Positions 33,593 to 45,100 of a stretch of DNA of 64,000 nucleotides are shown here, piece after piece; position 1 is the stretch's first letter, and every line of letters begins with the position of its first letter. Source of the DNA: Dactylonectria macrodidyma (taxonomy: Eukaryota > Ascomycota > Sordariomycetes > Hypocreales > Nectriaceae); assembly GCA_020744425.1 (NCBI GenBank), contig JAGMUV010000018.1, forward strand, positions 1,302,001 to 1,366,000, read 5' to 3'. Below the pieces are notes generated by a model that was given only the letters and a program-made list of their open reading frames with translations, did no database searches and was not told the origin of the DNA. Both the position numbers and the translations under genes were made by a program.

Positions 33593-34567
33593 CAAGACCA
33601 TAGATTCTCCTAGTCACGAAAGACCCGCTGGGGAAGAATTGTACTGAACATTGAGTTGACTGTTAGATTTGAAAACTTTCATATATTATAATTGAAAGCT
33701 AGAGGACTAGCCAACCTCCCCTGGAAGGACCATTTGGATGGCTAATCCAGACAACGACTAAGTAGAGCAGTATACCCAATATCCAAATGATCCGATGACC
33801 TCACTATTCTATCAGCAGCGGTCGTACGGAGTGGAGTCAACCCGATGTAGTTCTATGCCATTGGACCGTCGAAGTTTCAACACTAAACTGGATGGTGTAA
33901 CTTAATGCATGGCTCGAAGAAAACGTTGCGAGCAGACTAGTTCCGAGCGAGTTGACTTTTACAGATCGATGAGAACGCGCGTAAAAGGTGAGGCACCTCG
34001 TCGTGTTCTATTCGTCTGCGAAAAAATTTGCTCCCAAAGGCAAAAACCTAATATTTAATTTGCATGGTGCTGCCAGATGTGAACCAAGGATTGGTTATAG
34101 ACCGTTGATCTTCGTGGAGAATGGGCAGGGTCAGTATGGTAGTCGACGATCTATTATAAACGAATGTTTTCGAAAACCTTATTTACTGCAGAAAACGATA
34201 GTCTAAGCATCAGGCAATGTTGGTAATACCAGTCAATCGGTTGACAACAAGGACCCGGCACCACGTTCAAGTGCGTGACTAATCAGCGTCGGGGCCGAAG
34301 GACGGACGAAAACCTTGTGGCTAAACTAAAATGAGCAGGGAAGTCTGGCTTTATCGATGCCCGTACGGAGTTATGAACTTACAAGCTACCCAAACGCACC
34401 AAAAACTTGGCTCGCAGCCTTGTTGAGATGTACGTATATGCTGCCTCTGGACTCCCGGAATATGGGTTCTGTAATTAGGTTGGACGATGCTATTGTTTTG
34501 TGGTACGTAGCTTGAACAGGGTATTCCGTCTTGTTACTAGATGCAAGATTCTAACCTTAAGGGGTTA
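33593..34567. other. Intergenic region, no gene recognised
   Basis: This is 3' flank of the FMO gene up to the MITE-like element. No coding potential beyond short ORFs. Confidence 0.4.
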
Positions 34568-34573
34568 TGAAAA

Positions 34574-35121
34574 TGAGTAGTGCTATTCGGGCTGTATGAT
34601 ATTGCTATCCGGGCTGTGTTAAAAAATCCGCTTGCCTAAAGAGGAAATCTATCACATGACCTGACAGGTCTAGCCGTGCTGGGAAAAGCCTGCGCCCACG
34701 TGACCGCCCTCGCTTACAACACTCTGGCATACCAGGAGCAATTTCCGTCAATTCAGACCCTGTAACATCACCCTCTTCCTTGCAATCGAAGGTATCGCGA
34801 TAGCTTCAATTGCGCAGTCGCGGCTGCGATGCCCTCAATTGCACGGTCGCGATAGCTTCAACTGGCGCGCCAAGCAGCCGGAGCATTGGTCGGACCGACG
34901 GAAATGCATTTTTTTTTCAACGATTTGGCCGTAGCCGGGCTCGCAGGCTGTTGTAATGTGTAGATTTTAATTGAACTGCTTAATATTATTCGCATCCTCC
35001 TGCTGACACTATAATTTTGGTGTAATGGGGAGTATTGGCTGAATGCAGTTAAGAAATTACATAGTCATGTGATTGATACAGCCCGGATAGCAATATCATA
35101 CAGCCCGAATAGCACTACTCA
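34574..35121. mobile_element. MITE-like non-autonomous DNA transposon with 44-bp terminal inverted repeats
   Basis: The first 44 bases (34,574-34,617, starting TGAGTAGTGCTATTCGGG) are exactly repeated in inverse at 35,078-35,121. Flanks on both sides read TGAAAA (34,568-34,573 and 35,122-35,127), a plausible 6-bp target duplication; with a 45-bp TIR the duplication would shrink to GAAA. Inside each TIR, the word TGCTAT(T/C)CGGGCTGT occurs twice in tandem 22 bp apart. The 548-bp element has no ORF of note. Its interior contains short GC-rich repeats (gcgatagcttcaa.. and gcggtcgcg-like words near 34,800-34,870). Perfect TIRs imply recent activity, needing a transposase elsewhere in the genome. 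The superfamily is not assigned. Confidence 0.8.
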
Positions 35122-35247
35122 TGAAAATACAGATATCTATATTACGAATCACCTCTACCCTTCGTTGTCTCGAACAAATGAGACTGACCTATAATTTCTT
35201 CTTACAGAGACTGAGCTTTAACTACGAGCGCTGTCTCATGCTCAGCC

Positions 35248-36415
35248 ATGGCTCCATTAATTGACAATAACACCGCTGGGTCTCTACTTATTGAGAAATT
35301 TGCGGAAAACATCAGGAACAAAGTCATTCTCATCACCGGCACTTCTACTGGGAGTATTGGAGCACTCTTCTGCGTTGCAATTTCCAAAGCGAGGCCGTCG
35401 CTTGTGATCCTTGCTGGACGAAATGCTGTGTCATTGCAGAAAACCGAGGATGAAATCAAGGCCATTGACCAAAATGTTCAAACACGGCCGCTCATCATCG
35501 ACGTTGCCTCCTTTCAGAGTGTCCGTGCGGCGGCTGCTCAGGTGAACTCCTGGGTGGACGTACCACACATTGACTTGCTAGTCAATAATGCAGAAATCAT
35601 GGGCGTCCCTTACTCCAAGACAGAGGACGGGTTTGAGAAGCATTTCGCAACAAACTATCGTGGCCATTTTTTGCTCACGAACCTTGTCATGGATAAGATC
35701 CTGGCTTCCCAGGCACACCGAGTGGTTATTGTCGGCAGCAATGCCCATAGGTTAAGCCCTATCAGGTGAACGGACTTCAACTGGTCGGTAAGCTACCTAT
35801 TCATGTACGGTAAAGGGCTAGGACTAATCAATGTCTTAGGATGGAAAGCACTATGACATGTGGAGGGCATACGGCCATTCGAAGACAGCTAGTTCTTTGA
35901 TGGCTGTATCTCTGGCACAAAAGCTGCGCAAGAAACGGCTACAGGCTTTCTCGCCGAGTCCCGGGGTTTACAATGACTCCAACATGATGAGAGGTATTGA
36001 TATCGGCATCGCCGAGATCCTGGAAACATTGTGTAAGTAACGGGATACGCTGAACAGCGCACCAATGTCTGGTATGTTAACTCCGCTTGTGCTAGCTGCG
36101 GCCGATGTAATTATAGGCACCAGTATGATGCATCCAGAACAGCAGTATAACTACAAATCTGCTGACCAGATTATTGCAAGGCATATCTTTTGCTCATTCT
36201 GCGATGATATCAAAGGTGAAGCGAACAGTGACCCAAGGATCTGGACTGCCGTAACCTGACGATTGGGAATAGGGCACAATGGCGGGTATTTTGACCAGTG
36301 TCGCATCGCGGATCAGTATAAGGAGGAAGTCTATCCTTGGGCTATTGACCGTATCGAGGCGGACAGACTGTGGACTTTGAGTGAGAAACTCGTGGGACAT
36401 GAGTTCAAGTACTAA
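35248..36415 (+). pseudogene. Short-chain dehydrogenase/reductase (retinol dehydrogenase-like) pseudogene
   Basis: Exon 1 (35248-35787) encodes an SDR Rossmann fold: ILITGTSTGSIGAL (TGxxxGxG), LVILAGRN, LLVNNAEIMG where NNAG is usual (Gly to Glu), and VIVGSNAHRL. It contains a TGA at 35,767-35,769 within the frame, just before TDFNWS and the proper donor gtaagc. Exon 2 from 35,840 gives DGKHYDMWRAYGHSKTASSLMA with the catalytic YxxxK. After PSPGV the sequence becomes irregular, with stops at about 36,038 and 36,257. The family C-terminus (DQCRIADQY ... RLWTLSEKLVG) is still readable at about 36,285-36,415. The gene is therefore decayed at several points. Function before decay: an NAD(P)-dependent alcohol or ketone oxidoreductase. 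Confidence 0.7.
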
Positions 36416-37155
36416 TAGGGATCTGTGTTCCCTTAGAAACCCTCCACTAATCGCTCGAATGCAGTCTAGCTAGACTATAGGTTCCAGTATATAGCGTACC
36501 CTGACTTCATTTTGAATCTCCCTCGGCTTCCTTCTTGGGTGTGTGTCGCACCGATTTTCGCCACGACCCATTCATCGCATCAATGCAGCGAGGGCCCTTC
36601 CAAGTCTTCTTGCCCGCCACTTACTCCGCAAGGGCAATTCTTTAGCAAATGAACCTTCGTCTAGATTTCAATATATTACATTGCCTCTGGTCTTGTAGTA
36701 GTCTTTTAGGTTCTCCAAAGTCACAAAACTCGTCGCGTGCGCCGCCGGCACCACCATTAGGCTCACCATCGAACTCGCCAATAAGGCCACCAGCGCTGCC
36801 GCCCGATTCCGCCTCTCAGTTTGAAGCCCCTCAGCTGAGACCCCTCAAACCTGCATCTCTACCTATGACGAATGGGTGAATTAGGTACATCTACATGGGG
36901 ATGAAACGTCATTGGATATCAACAGAATGTGGCTGACTAGGCTCTGATTAAGGCTGGCGCTTAACTGGCCCAACTTGAACTGTTACCCAACTTATTAGCT
37001 TGGAATTTGCACATTTGGAAAGCCTTACTGATGCATCGTGGTTGATAAAGGCCGCAGGCCCGTAAGTGTACATGTCCCCTTCCTCAATCCCCGGACAACC
37101 ATTTTCTTAACCATACTTTTAGACTTCTTTTACCAACGACTTCTTTGCGACCAAG
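36416..37155. other. Intergenic region, no gene recognised
   Basis: A Pro- and Ser-rich short ORF (about 36,649-36,879) has no recognisable domain and is probably fortuitous. This is the presumed promoter of the HET gene. Confidence 0.4.
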
Positions 37156-38897
37156 ATGGCCAACAGCTTGTACTCTGATCTTCAAAATGACGAGTTCAGA
37201 CTTCTGAAGGCGTTCTATGACCAGAATCGCGTCTTGTCTTGTAACATGACAGCATTCAACCTCGACTCACATCCTGCATACACGGCACTCTCATACGCCT
37301 GGGGTAAGGAGTTGTTTGCTGTTCCAATCTCATGCAATGGAGAAACGATCAACATATCGCGCAGCTTGCTATCAGCCTTTGAAGCGTTTGTAGAATGTCC
37401 CAGCCTCCAAACTCCAGAGTGGGTCTGGGCTGACTTCCTTTGCATCAACCAGAAGGACGAGGCTGAAAAGGCTGTCCAAATTCGTGTGATGGACCAGATT
37501 TACAAGAAGGCCGAAATTGTTACTATCTGGTCCGGCACGGGTGATGTTAAGACCCAAGAAAGTCTCAGGACTCTTGAGAACTTCGGATGTATGATTGCTA
37601 GGTCCCCCCCGATACATTCTATGGACTACGTCATGTCCCTCTCCGGTGATCCTCAATGGACGGAGCTAGAACCATTTTTCCGCCGAGAATGGTTCACACG
37701 CTCGTGGGTGGTCCAAGAGGTGCTTTTGGCCCAAAAGGCTCGCCTCGTGTGTGGCACTACGAGCATTGACTGGAACAAAGTCATTGACCTCTACCTCGGT
37801 TGTCTCGAGGAAAGCCAGAGCAACAAGGTCATGCTGATTCGACACGAACTGGGATATAACGTCCTGAGGTCGCTCTGTAAGTTGTGTAATGTTCTGTGTA
37901 CTCGGAATCTCATCTGAAAGAAATTTTCTTAGATGACCTCAGTCGCAAACTGGGCTCGAGCTACTACGATCTTGAACTCCTCAATCTCATCCGACAGAGA
38001 GTATGCAAGGAACCAGTAGACAAGGTCTACAGCATCCTTGGGCTCATCAACCCTGAGGTCCGCGCCAAGATCGTCATAGATTACAAGATCGATCCCTGGT
38101 CGATATTCATACGACTTGCCCAGGAGCTTCTCAAACATCATGGACCTGACGTCTTCATCCTCGCTCCCTCAGTTGAACGGCCGCCCGAACTTCCGTCCTG
38201 GGTTCCAAATCTTCTGAGTTCACCGCTCATGACGCATGCATGGTACAAACACACGGCTAGCAAGCTTGAAGAAGCCACAGGTGTAGATCCTGAGTACAAA
38301 ATCCCGGACAAAGCTGCATTATTGACTGTCGACGCTCCCGGCATCTGCATGGCCATCATCGGCAATGTCTACCCTCTTCCTGATCTCAGCGACGGAATCA
38401 TAACGGAGCACCATGCAAGAGAGCTCCTCGAAGCTGTCAAGTTTTGCCGCACCATCTGGGCTCAACGAAACCAGAAGTTTAAACTCAAAGAGAACGTTCT
38501 CACTCTTATCGGAGGCGTTGTATCGAGGCGAGAGGGGTTGGAACGCCCGATTATGGACGAGTTTAACGAAATGATTCGGAACCTCAAGGGATTCCTCAAC
38601 GGCGACATGTTCAACACTCCAAATGCACACTTTATGCAATCCATGATGGACGCGTGGAAAGGGGCGTGTCTTTTTACTACGGAAGACAACCACGTCGGGC
38701 TGGGACCCAAGACGATGCAGCGCGGCGACAAGGTCTGGATCTTTTTCAAGGCTTCCACGCCTTTCGTTCTACGCGGCAACAAGGATAGAGTCACGCACCA
38801 GTTGCTTGGTCCTGCCTATATTCATACATTCATGGACGGCACGGCGTTTGAGGCTAAGAATCCGAGGGAGACGTATGAAATACTAACTATTCAGTAA
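37156..38897 (+). CDS. HET-domain protein (heterokaryon incompatibility)
   Basis: Two exons: 37156-37876 and 37933-38897, giving 561 aa. The intron (gtaagt..tcttag) joins LRSL to YDLSRKLG in frame. The three HET motifs are present: YTALSYAWGK near residue 46, VWADFLCINQKDEAEKAVQI near 93, and FTRSWVVQEVLLAQKARLVCG near 180. They are followed by RQRVCKEPVDKVYSILGLI, the usual CxxPxDxIYxLLGL segment. The C-terminal third ends in FTTEDNHVGLGPKTMQRGDKVWIFFKASTPFVLR, the typical substrate-like tail of this subfamily. HET proteins trigger growth arrest or cell death on recognition of non-self. This is the only clearly intact HET gene in the window. Confidence 0.9.
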
Positions 38898-39840
38898 GCG
38901 GGTAGTTACACAGCTGCCGACTAGAGCTATATCCCAAAGAGAATATTGCTGTGGCAGGGGCGTTGGCGTAATTCTTAGTTTTGGCGGGGCCGATACAGGT
39001 TGTCTTCAACAGGGAACTCCGCTAGTACGAGGAACCCATTAATTCAACACCCAGGGGCAGGGGCAGGGGCAGGGCATTCAATAGATAGTTTGAGGGGTAA
39101 ACAAATTGATGGCATATCTTATTTGTGTTACAGTCCCATGAGGGAGCTACGTAATCACAGATACGTAAGTCAGTTCTCCATATTTGAGATTGCCCATGCC
39201 TTCACCACAAAATCTAATCTCTTAGTTCTTACGGATGTCTCCGTTTCACAATCTCAGCGTAGTGGAATCAACTCCCATGACCATAAATCGTGACTACTTT
39301 TTTATCTCGATTCCAATATTTCATATGAAATAGTATATCTCAGCCGCAAAGGCATCGAGGTTGTCAGCGGTTTGGTTCCAGTCGGCTGCAACACAACAAA
39401 TACGAGTCTAGGCCAGTCAAATCCATCCCTAGCACGTGATACATAATAAAAGCCGCAAGAGAGATGCCCAAAAGAGCAAAGACTCACATGCTGTAAGAGA
39501 CCATCATCTCGGAGTTTGATTCAATGATTTGAAATTGCCGCAGAGCCGTGGCGCGGCCGTACCAAGCCCAATAAACGCCAGGTCTCGCTCCGCAAGCTCC
39601 ACACCTCCAACTTCTGACTGTAGCCAATAACGAAGAATCTGAGCAGCTCCTCCTAGGGCCTAGTGCCTCTTTACTGACATTTGGACTGTTTATTAGGCTG
39701 CTCGTGTTCTTACTGTTAAGAGAGCGAGACGCACGTCTCGTGTAGCTCTAGAGATCCCATTAAAAACCACCCACTTTTGAGAGTCGGATGTGGTCAAGAT
39801 TGAGATCTTGCCACGTTCCTCGCCACAGGCAACCAATCGC
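38898..39840. other. Intergenic region containing a G-rich tract
   Basis: No gene recognised. It contains the G-run array at 39,054-39,075; otherwise I see only short ORFs. Confidence 0.4.
39054..39075 (+). repeat. Short GGGGCA tandem repeat, potential G-quadruplex
   Basis: Four runs of three to four G separated by two-base CA loops: three GGGGCA units followed by GGG. The pattern meets the usual G3+N1-7 rule for an intramolecular G-quadruplex on the plus strand. It lies about 160 bp after the stop codon of the HET gene. Confidence 0.5.
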
Positions 39841-40329
39841 ATGCGACAACCCAATACACTAATGCGGGTGCAACATCATTTCTCTGTCACTGTTCCCGTC
39901 CCAAGCGAACTGCCGCCTCATCTTCTCATAGGCTGGCTTCAGAGCTACACACCAACCTTGCAGCACAACTTTTCCGTGGCCCACTTTGAAAAAATCCCTT
40001 CAGACCCAAATTCAATCGCTGACGATACCTTTATTGGACCGTAGGACGACACAGTCCGGACATTTCATGTACACGAGCTATACCGACCAGTCACGGGTCT
40101 CACGGCGCGGATGCAATGGCCTGCGGTGTACAGATGTGTGCCTGATGATGTACGCCTTCGAGTATCCGCCCCAAACGGCAATACGATTCGGTCGCAGTGG
40201 ATTGTTCGTGCATGCCAGGATGACTCTTCGCCGTCACAATCCGGAAGTAGCTCAGGATGGAGTACAGTTGAGTCGGCAGACAAGTGGAGTTATATGACGA
40301 GGGCTATCTGGAAGGCCACCGATTGTTGA
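39841..40329 (+). pseudogene. DUF7053-like protein pseudogene (in-frame TAG)
   Basis: From the ATG at 39,841 the frame reads VQHHFSVTVPVPSELPPHLL and continues to a TAG at 40,042-40,044 (CCG TAG GAC). The same frame resumes immediately and stays open with VHELYRPVTGLTARMQWPAVYRCVPDDVR and NTIRSQWIVRA before ending at 40,329. The order (beta-rich start with P-x-P, PGL..WPAVFQ.VP, then W.V) is what I recall for the fungal DUF7053/START-like family. The TAG fits TGG or CAG changed by a C-to-T transition on one strand. The C-terminal helix expected for the family is missing or frameshifted. Function is unknown. Confidence 0.45.
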
Positions 40330-41404
40330 TGCCATTCTCCAGCAGATACATCGACATGATACATAATCATCTCACACCAAATATTATGAACGAGGCTCTG
40401 AAAGCATTTCGTGATGGGCTACTAAGATAGCACCTTCCACGGACAAAGAGGAATTAGGTATACCCCAAGTCCTCCGCCTCCCTGTATACGCCTCTGCATT
40501 GGAGTTAGTGGGCTAGAAGCACGGAATATTCATTCCCGTCATATTCATCAATTCAAAGTTATTACATACAACAGACTAGAATCAATAGATTGGATTAACT
40601 GAGTAAAAGGACAAGGCCGGAATACTAAACTGCAGGACATTGGACAAGAGTCCCGCCAGGGTCTAGTCCGCTTTTTGAGGAATCAGCCAAGCTGTGGAGC
40701 AGCGAACCCATATTCGGCATAACTAGTAAGCGACAAGGGAGAGATTTCTATCGCCGTAGATGCTTTTGCTCTGTTCGCTCCTGGAGGCACTCTCTCATCG
40801 ATATGAATCCATTCTCAGCCATCGTCGGTACATATGGCCATAGCTCTTAGACAATACGGGATCCCGTCAAGTTCTTGTCTGCGGACTATTTGCATCTATT
40901 TCTTGACTCCTGTGCCTCCAAAAACGGAGTCTCGACCCTCTAATTTTGGAGGCGCTTAATCCAGCCTTTCGATCAATCATCGCACGCAGCGACAGTTTCT
41001 AGGCGCCGACTCTTACCGTTTAGTTACATGATAACCGTTATAAACTGTGAGCTTCAGCTAGAATTGGTTATTATAGATCTACCCTACCACCATGTACTCC
41101 TGCATTAGTCTCAGCGCATAGACTGATGATTAAAATTGAATATTAATAATTAAAATAAGCCGCAATTACTTAGATATATTAACCGTCAAAAGGTTTAGAT
41201 ACATATTCACTAAATGAGAGCCTATATTGTCGAGAAGACCTTGCTCCTACTGAGGCTGAAGCCAGATATGTATGCCTAAGGCAGCCAGTAGTCCTCATAT
41301 TGGGAATGGTTATTACTTTCCAAATTCCTTTATAAGACTCTAATGCTAATAAGAATAAAAATAATAAATAAAAATTCTGAACTATCCGCTGAACCATTAA
41401 GATC
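40330..41404. other. Intergenic region, AT-rich at its right end
   Basis: No gene recognised. From about 41,040 to 41,400 the composition shifts to AT-rich with many TA dinucleotides, like a small RIP-affected relic, though no element family could be named. Confidence 0.4.
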
Positions 41405-41620
41405 ATGAAGTTCACCTACACTACTCTGATTCTCGCGGTTCTCTATCGCTGTTGTGTCTCTGCCTCAGTTGACCTGTGGTCATCGCGTCTCAACACCCGC
41501 GACGTGGCCTTCGACATCCCCCGGAATGAGCTTATAGATCCTGAGGAGCTCAAGGCTCGCTTGGGGAAAACGCCGTACAATCCTGATGAGCGATACGCAG
41601 GAATGGTAGGCGCAGTTTAA
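41405..41620 (+). CDS. Candidate small secreted protein, 71 aa
   Basis: The ATG at 41,405 opens a frame with a good signal-peptide pattern: MKF, a hydrophobic core TTLILAVLY, and an AxA-like end near CCVSASV. The mature part is short and charged (DPEELKARLGKTPYNPDERYAGM). It may continue through an intron beginning gtaggc at 41,606, so the C-terminus is uncertain. It lies between an AT-rich tract and the broken NLR gene, a common setting for effector-like genes, but it has few cysteines and no recognised family. Confidence 0.4.
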   Translation: MKFTYTTLILAVLYRCCVSASVDLWSSRLNTRDVAFDIPRNELIDPEELKARLGKTPYNPDERYAGMVGAV

Positions 41621-42164
41621 TGGCAATCAAGAGCTCTGAAGGTCCAGTGCTTCCCGCGCTCCCACCAAAAAGAGGGGAACCCACCAAGTCACGCCTTCGG
41701 ATCCTCGCGTATCCAGGCACTGCACCCAGCACTGCATTGGGGCGCCTATGGATTCTCGCGTATCCACGCTCGGGCAGACTGTAGTGAGGAGCCCGTGGGC
41801 GCTTATACTATTCTGGTCACCTGATGCAAGAAGCCTTGCTTACGGGGCATTGCATTACTTAGCCCTAATGCCAGGCGTTGCTCGAAGTTTCGAAAGCAAT
41901 GCCCAAATGACAATAAATTTCCCGTGGCCCCTACAACCCTCTGAAAGCAAAGGTAGAAAAAAAAAATAGGGTATTGTATGCGATGGCTGAATCTCAACTA
42001 GAAAGCAAAAGAGAAGCCTAACCTGTTTTGTCGTTTCTATATGTTCGTTGCCGTCTCAAGAGTCTGGTCCATTGGCTGAAAAACTTTATGACTAGTGTGA
42101 CTCAAGGGGCAGCTAATAGCAACCGTTGATCCTGCAACAGCTGATTGTATCTTCTTGCTCAATG
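41621..42164. other. Intergenic region with a short imperfect direct repeat
   Basis: GGAT(C/T)CTCGCGTATCCA occurs at 41,699 and 41,750, 51 bp apart. No gene is recognised. Confidence 0.4.
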
Positions 42165-45100
42165 TTACTGCAAGCCGGAATTAGGTGGACTGTAACTGCG
42201 CTCCCTCCAGAGTGGTGTTCGGCCACCAGGACCGCTTGCATTAATGCCAGCTCCCTTCTCAATGAGATGCCTCGCCATAGCTTCATGACCATTCCGTGAG
42301 GCCCAGTAGAGCGGTGTTTCGCCATACTTATTGCTTGCATTGACGTCAGCTCCCTTCTCGAGAAGAAGCCTCGCTATAGCTTCATGACCATTCCGTGAGG
42401 CCCAGTAGAGCGGCGTTTCGCCATCTTTATCGCTTGTATTAACGTCAGCTCCCTTCTTAATAAGAAGCCTAGCCGTGGCTTTATAACCATTCACTAAGGC
42501 CCTGTAGAGTGGTGTTTCGCCATCTCTATCGCTTGTATTAGCGTTAGCTCCCTTCTTGAGAAGAAGCCTGGCTATAACTTCATGACCGCTGAACGAGGCC
42601 ATGTAGAGCGGTGTTTTGCCACCCGTATCGCTTGCATTAACGTCAGCTCCCTTCTCGATGAGAAGCCTGGCCGTAGCTTCATAACCGTTCCACGAGGCCC
42701 AGTAGAGCGGTGTCCGGCCACCCGTATCACTTGCATTAACGTCAGCTCCCTTCTCGATGAGAAGCCTGGCTGTAGCTTCATGACCCCTCCACAAGGCCCA
42801 GTAGAGCAGTGTCCGGCCACCCGTATTACTTGCATTAACGTCAGCTCCCTTCTCGATGAGAAGCCTGGCTGTGGCTTCATGACCCCTCCACAAGGCCCAG
42901 TAGAGCGGTGTCCGGCCACCCATATTACTTGCATTAACGTCAGCTCCCTTCTCGAGAAGAAACCTGGCTGTAGCTTCATGACCCATTTCTGAGGCCCGTG
43001 AGAGTGGCTGTCGACCCCCCCTGTCTGCCTCCGTGACGCTTATTCCATTCTGGAGAAGCAGTTTAATAATGCCTATTCGGCCATTATGAGCAGCCCAAGA
43101 TAGCGGGGTTCGATCTTTATATTCCGTGAAGTCTTTTCTACATGTCAGACCCTCTGCAATGTCTACCCCATTATAGAAGCTGGAAGGTAGATTCAGGAGA
43201 GCAGCAACTGCATATTTATGACCATTGGCCAAAGCAGCAAATAATGCATACCTATATCTCTCTTTTGGAATATAACTACACAGTTGTTCTTTAGGCTGTG
43301 TGCGGATGAGCTCCGCGAATCCCTTGTCTGCAAGAATATAGAGAAGACTTGCATCGGGGGTGTATTAACGAGCCTTGTACCTTTCAAACCGATTGATAAT
43401 AGCGATCCAATCAGAAGTAGAGAACTTAGTTAAAAATTCATCCTGAGGAATCGCACTCGCCGCAGCATCGGCATAATAGAGCACATAACAGCTGGCATAC
43501 TCTAAAAACAGGAATTGCTTTAAGATTTCCTCTTGTTCGTCGGAGTTTACTATAGAAATGCGCGCCAAGTAATAATCTATGTAAGCGCTGCAGCATTACT
43601 TAAGCCTCTCATGACTCGGAATCTCCCAGTCAAATCCAAGATCGGGCCAAAGCTCATAGAGACCCTTATCTCTAATAAGGAAGTCTCAGACGGACTCATA
43701 GATGAATTAAACTGTTGGCTGCTCCTTAGACTTTATGATCTCCGCTAGCCCTTTTGAGGAGCTGATAACATATCTCTCAAAGCAACCACTAGCATCTGGG
43801 CTAGTGACAGTTGGAATATCCGAATCGGCCAGATCCTTAAGTGATAGCCCAGACCAGAGGGCATAGTAAAACTCTTCCGGTCGCAGAGGCCGTTTTAAGT
43901 AAAGGATCCAAAGGATGCAAAGCAGCAGGTCTTCCATATTCTCATTGTCGCGCCTTAGGATGTCCTTGAACAGTTCGCTCAGGCCGCTGGGGATTTCTAC
44001 TAGTCTTTTCCTTAGAGGCAGTCGACCCCGTCAATCTTCTTTATTAAGAATCTCAACAACGAGGACAACCCATAGGAAAACACCAGCAGCTTTCTCAAGA
44101 AGCTGTGGTTACAGCTCTTCAACAAGTGCAGGGTCATTAATTTAGAAGCGGCTTCCGATATAGTTTTCCAAGTCTTCAGCATAGCCTCGCTGATCCTCCA
44201 GCGTCAGCCGGATCCCATGTCGTAGCTTGATGTAGGGATAATGTCGACTAGAGAAACAGATTCGGAGCAGGGGGCCCTTCGGGGATTGCTCTACCAGCTC
44301 CTCAAAGTATTGAACCATCTCCATAACCTGTTGTTCATCACACTCATCGAGAGCATCAATAAAACAAGTAAATGAGCGCCGACCGAGAGCAGAAACTGCA
44401 TTAAGAAAAAGGTCCTTAAGAACACTTAAAGAAGGGCAATCATCCTGACTATGGGGAGTAAGGTCCGGATCATCTAAAACTGCTTGGAGATCGGGGTACC
44501 TCTCGAGCAGCTGGTGCAGCAGTGATCGATACATGCCCAAGATAGACTTTTCTAAGTAGTCGCCCCGAGCGTGAAAGAAGAAGGACGCAGTGACAGCACG
44601 CCCGGGGAGGTCTTTTTTCACCATGCTAGAATATATGAACTTCATGATAGTCGATTTGCCAGCGCCTGGCTTGCCACTAATCCATAAAAAACCATGATGC
44701 AGTTCTAACTTTCCGGGATCAAGCCACGCCTGATAGTCAGGGTGGCGGAGAAACCATCGACATGTTTTAGCGTGGGCAGTTTTGATGTCTTGTTTGTGAG
44801 AATCGATTTGCTTGAATCTGAGGGAAGCTAGCAAGCGCAGCCGGCGTTCGTGTGATGAATTTTGATCTGCACATCGGGTGTGAGCAGCGTTGATTCGAAG
44901 TTATTCCCAAGACTATTAAGCTAACTTACGAGGGTTGGGCACGTAAGCAACTCTTGCATGCGCTTTGGTCACGGGTAGCACCTCGAGCAATTCCCTTGCG
45001 TATGCAGCCGCGGTTGCTGCAGCATACCTCTGCCATTCCTTGCTCTTGTGAGAATCCGAGTAGTCGCAGATTCCTCGGATTGGGAGGCAAGGTAGAACAT

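Noticed and set aside
41699..41767. Short direct repeat GGAT(C/T)CTCGCGTATCCA as a CRISPR or element end
   Set aside because: Only two copies, no spacer array, no terminal inverted repeats and no target duplication.
42582..42992. Open plus-strand frame with repeated MTPPQGPVEQCPATRITCINV-like units
   Set aside because: It is the antisense reading of the 99-bp ankyrin repeats; periodic sequence keeps several frames open.
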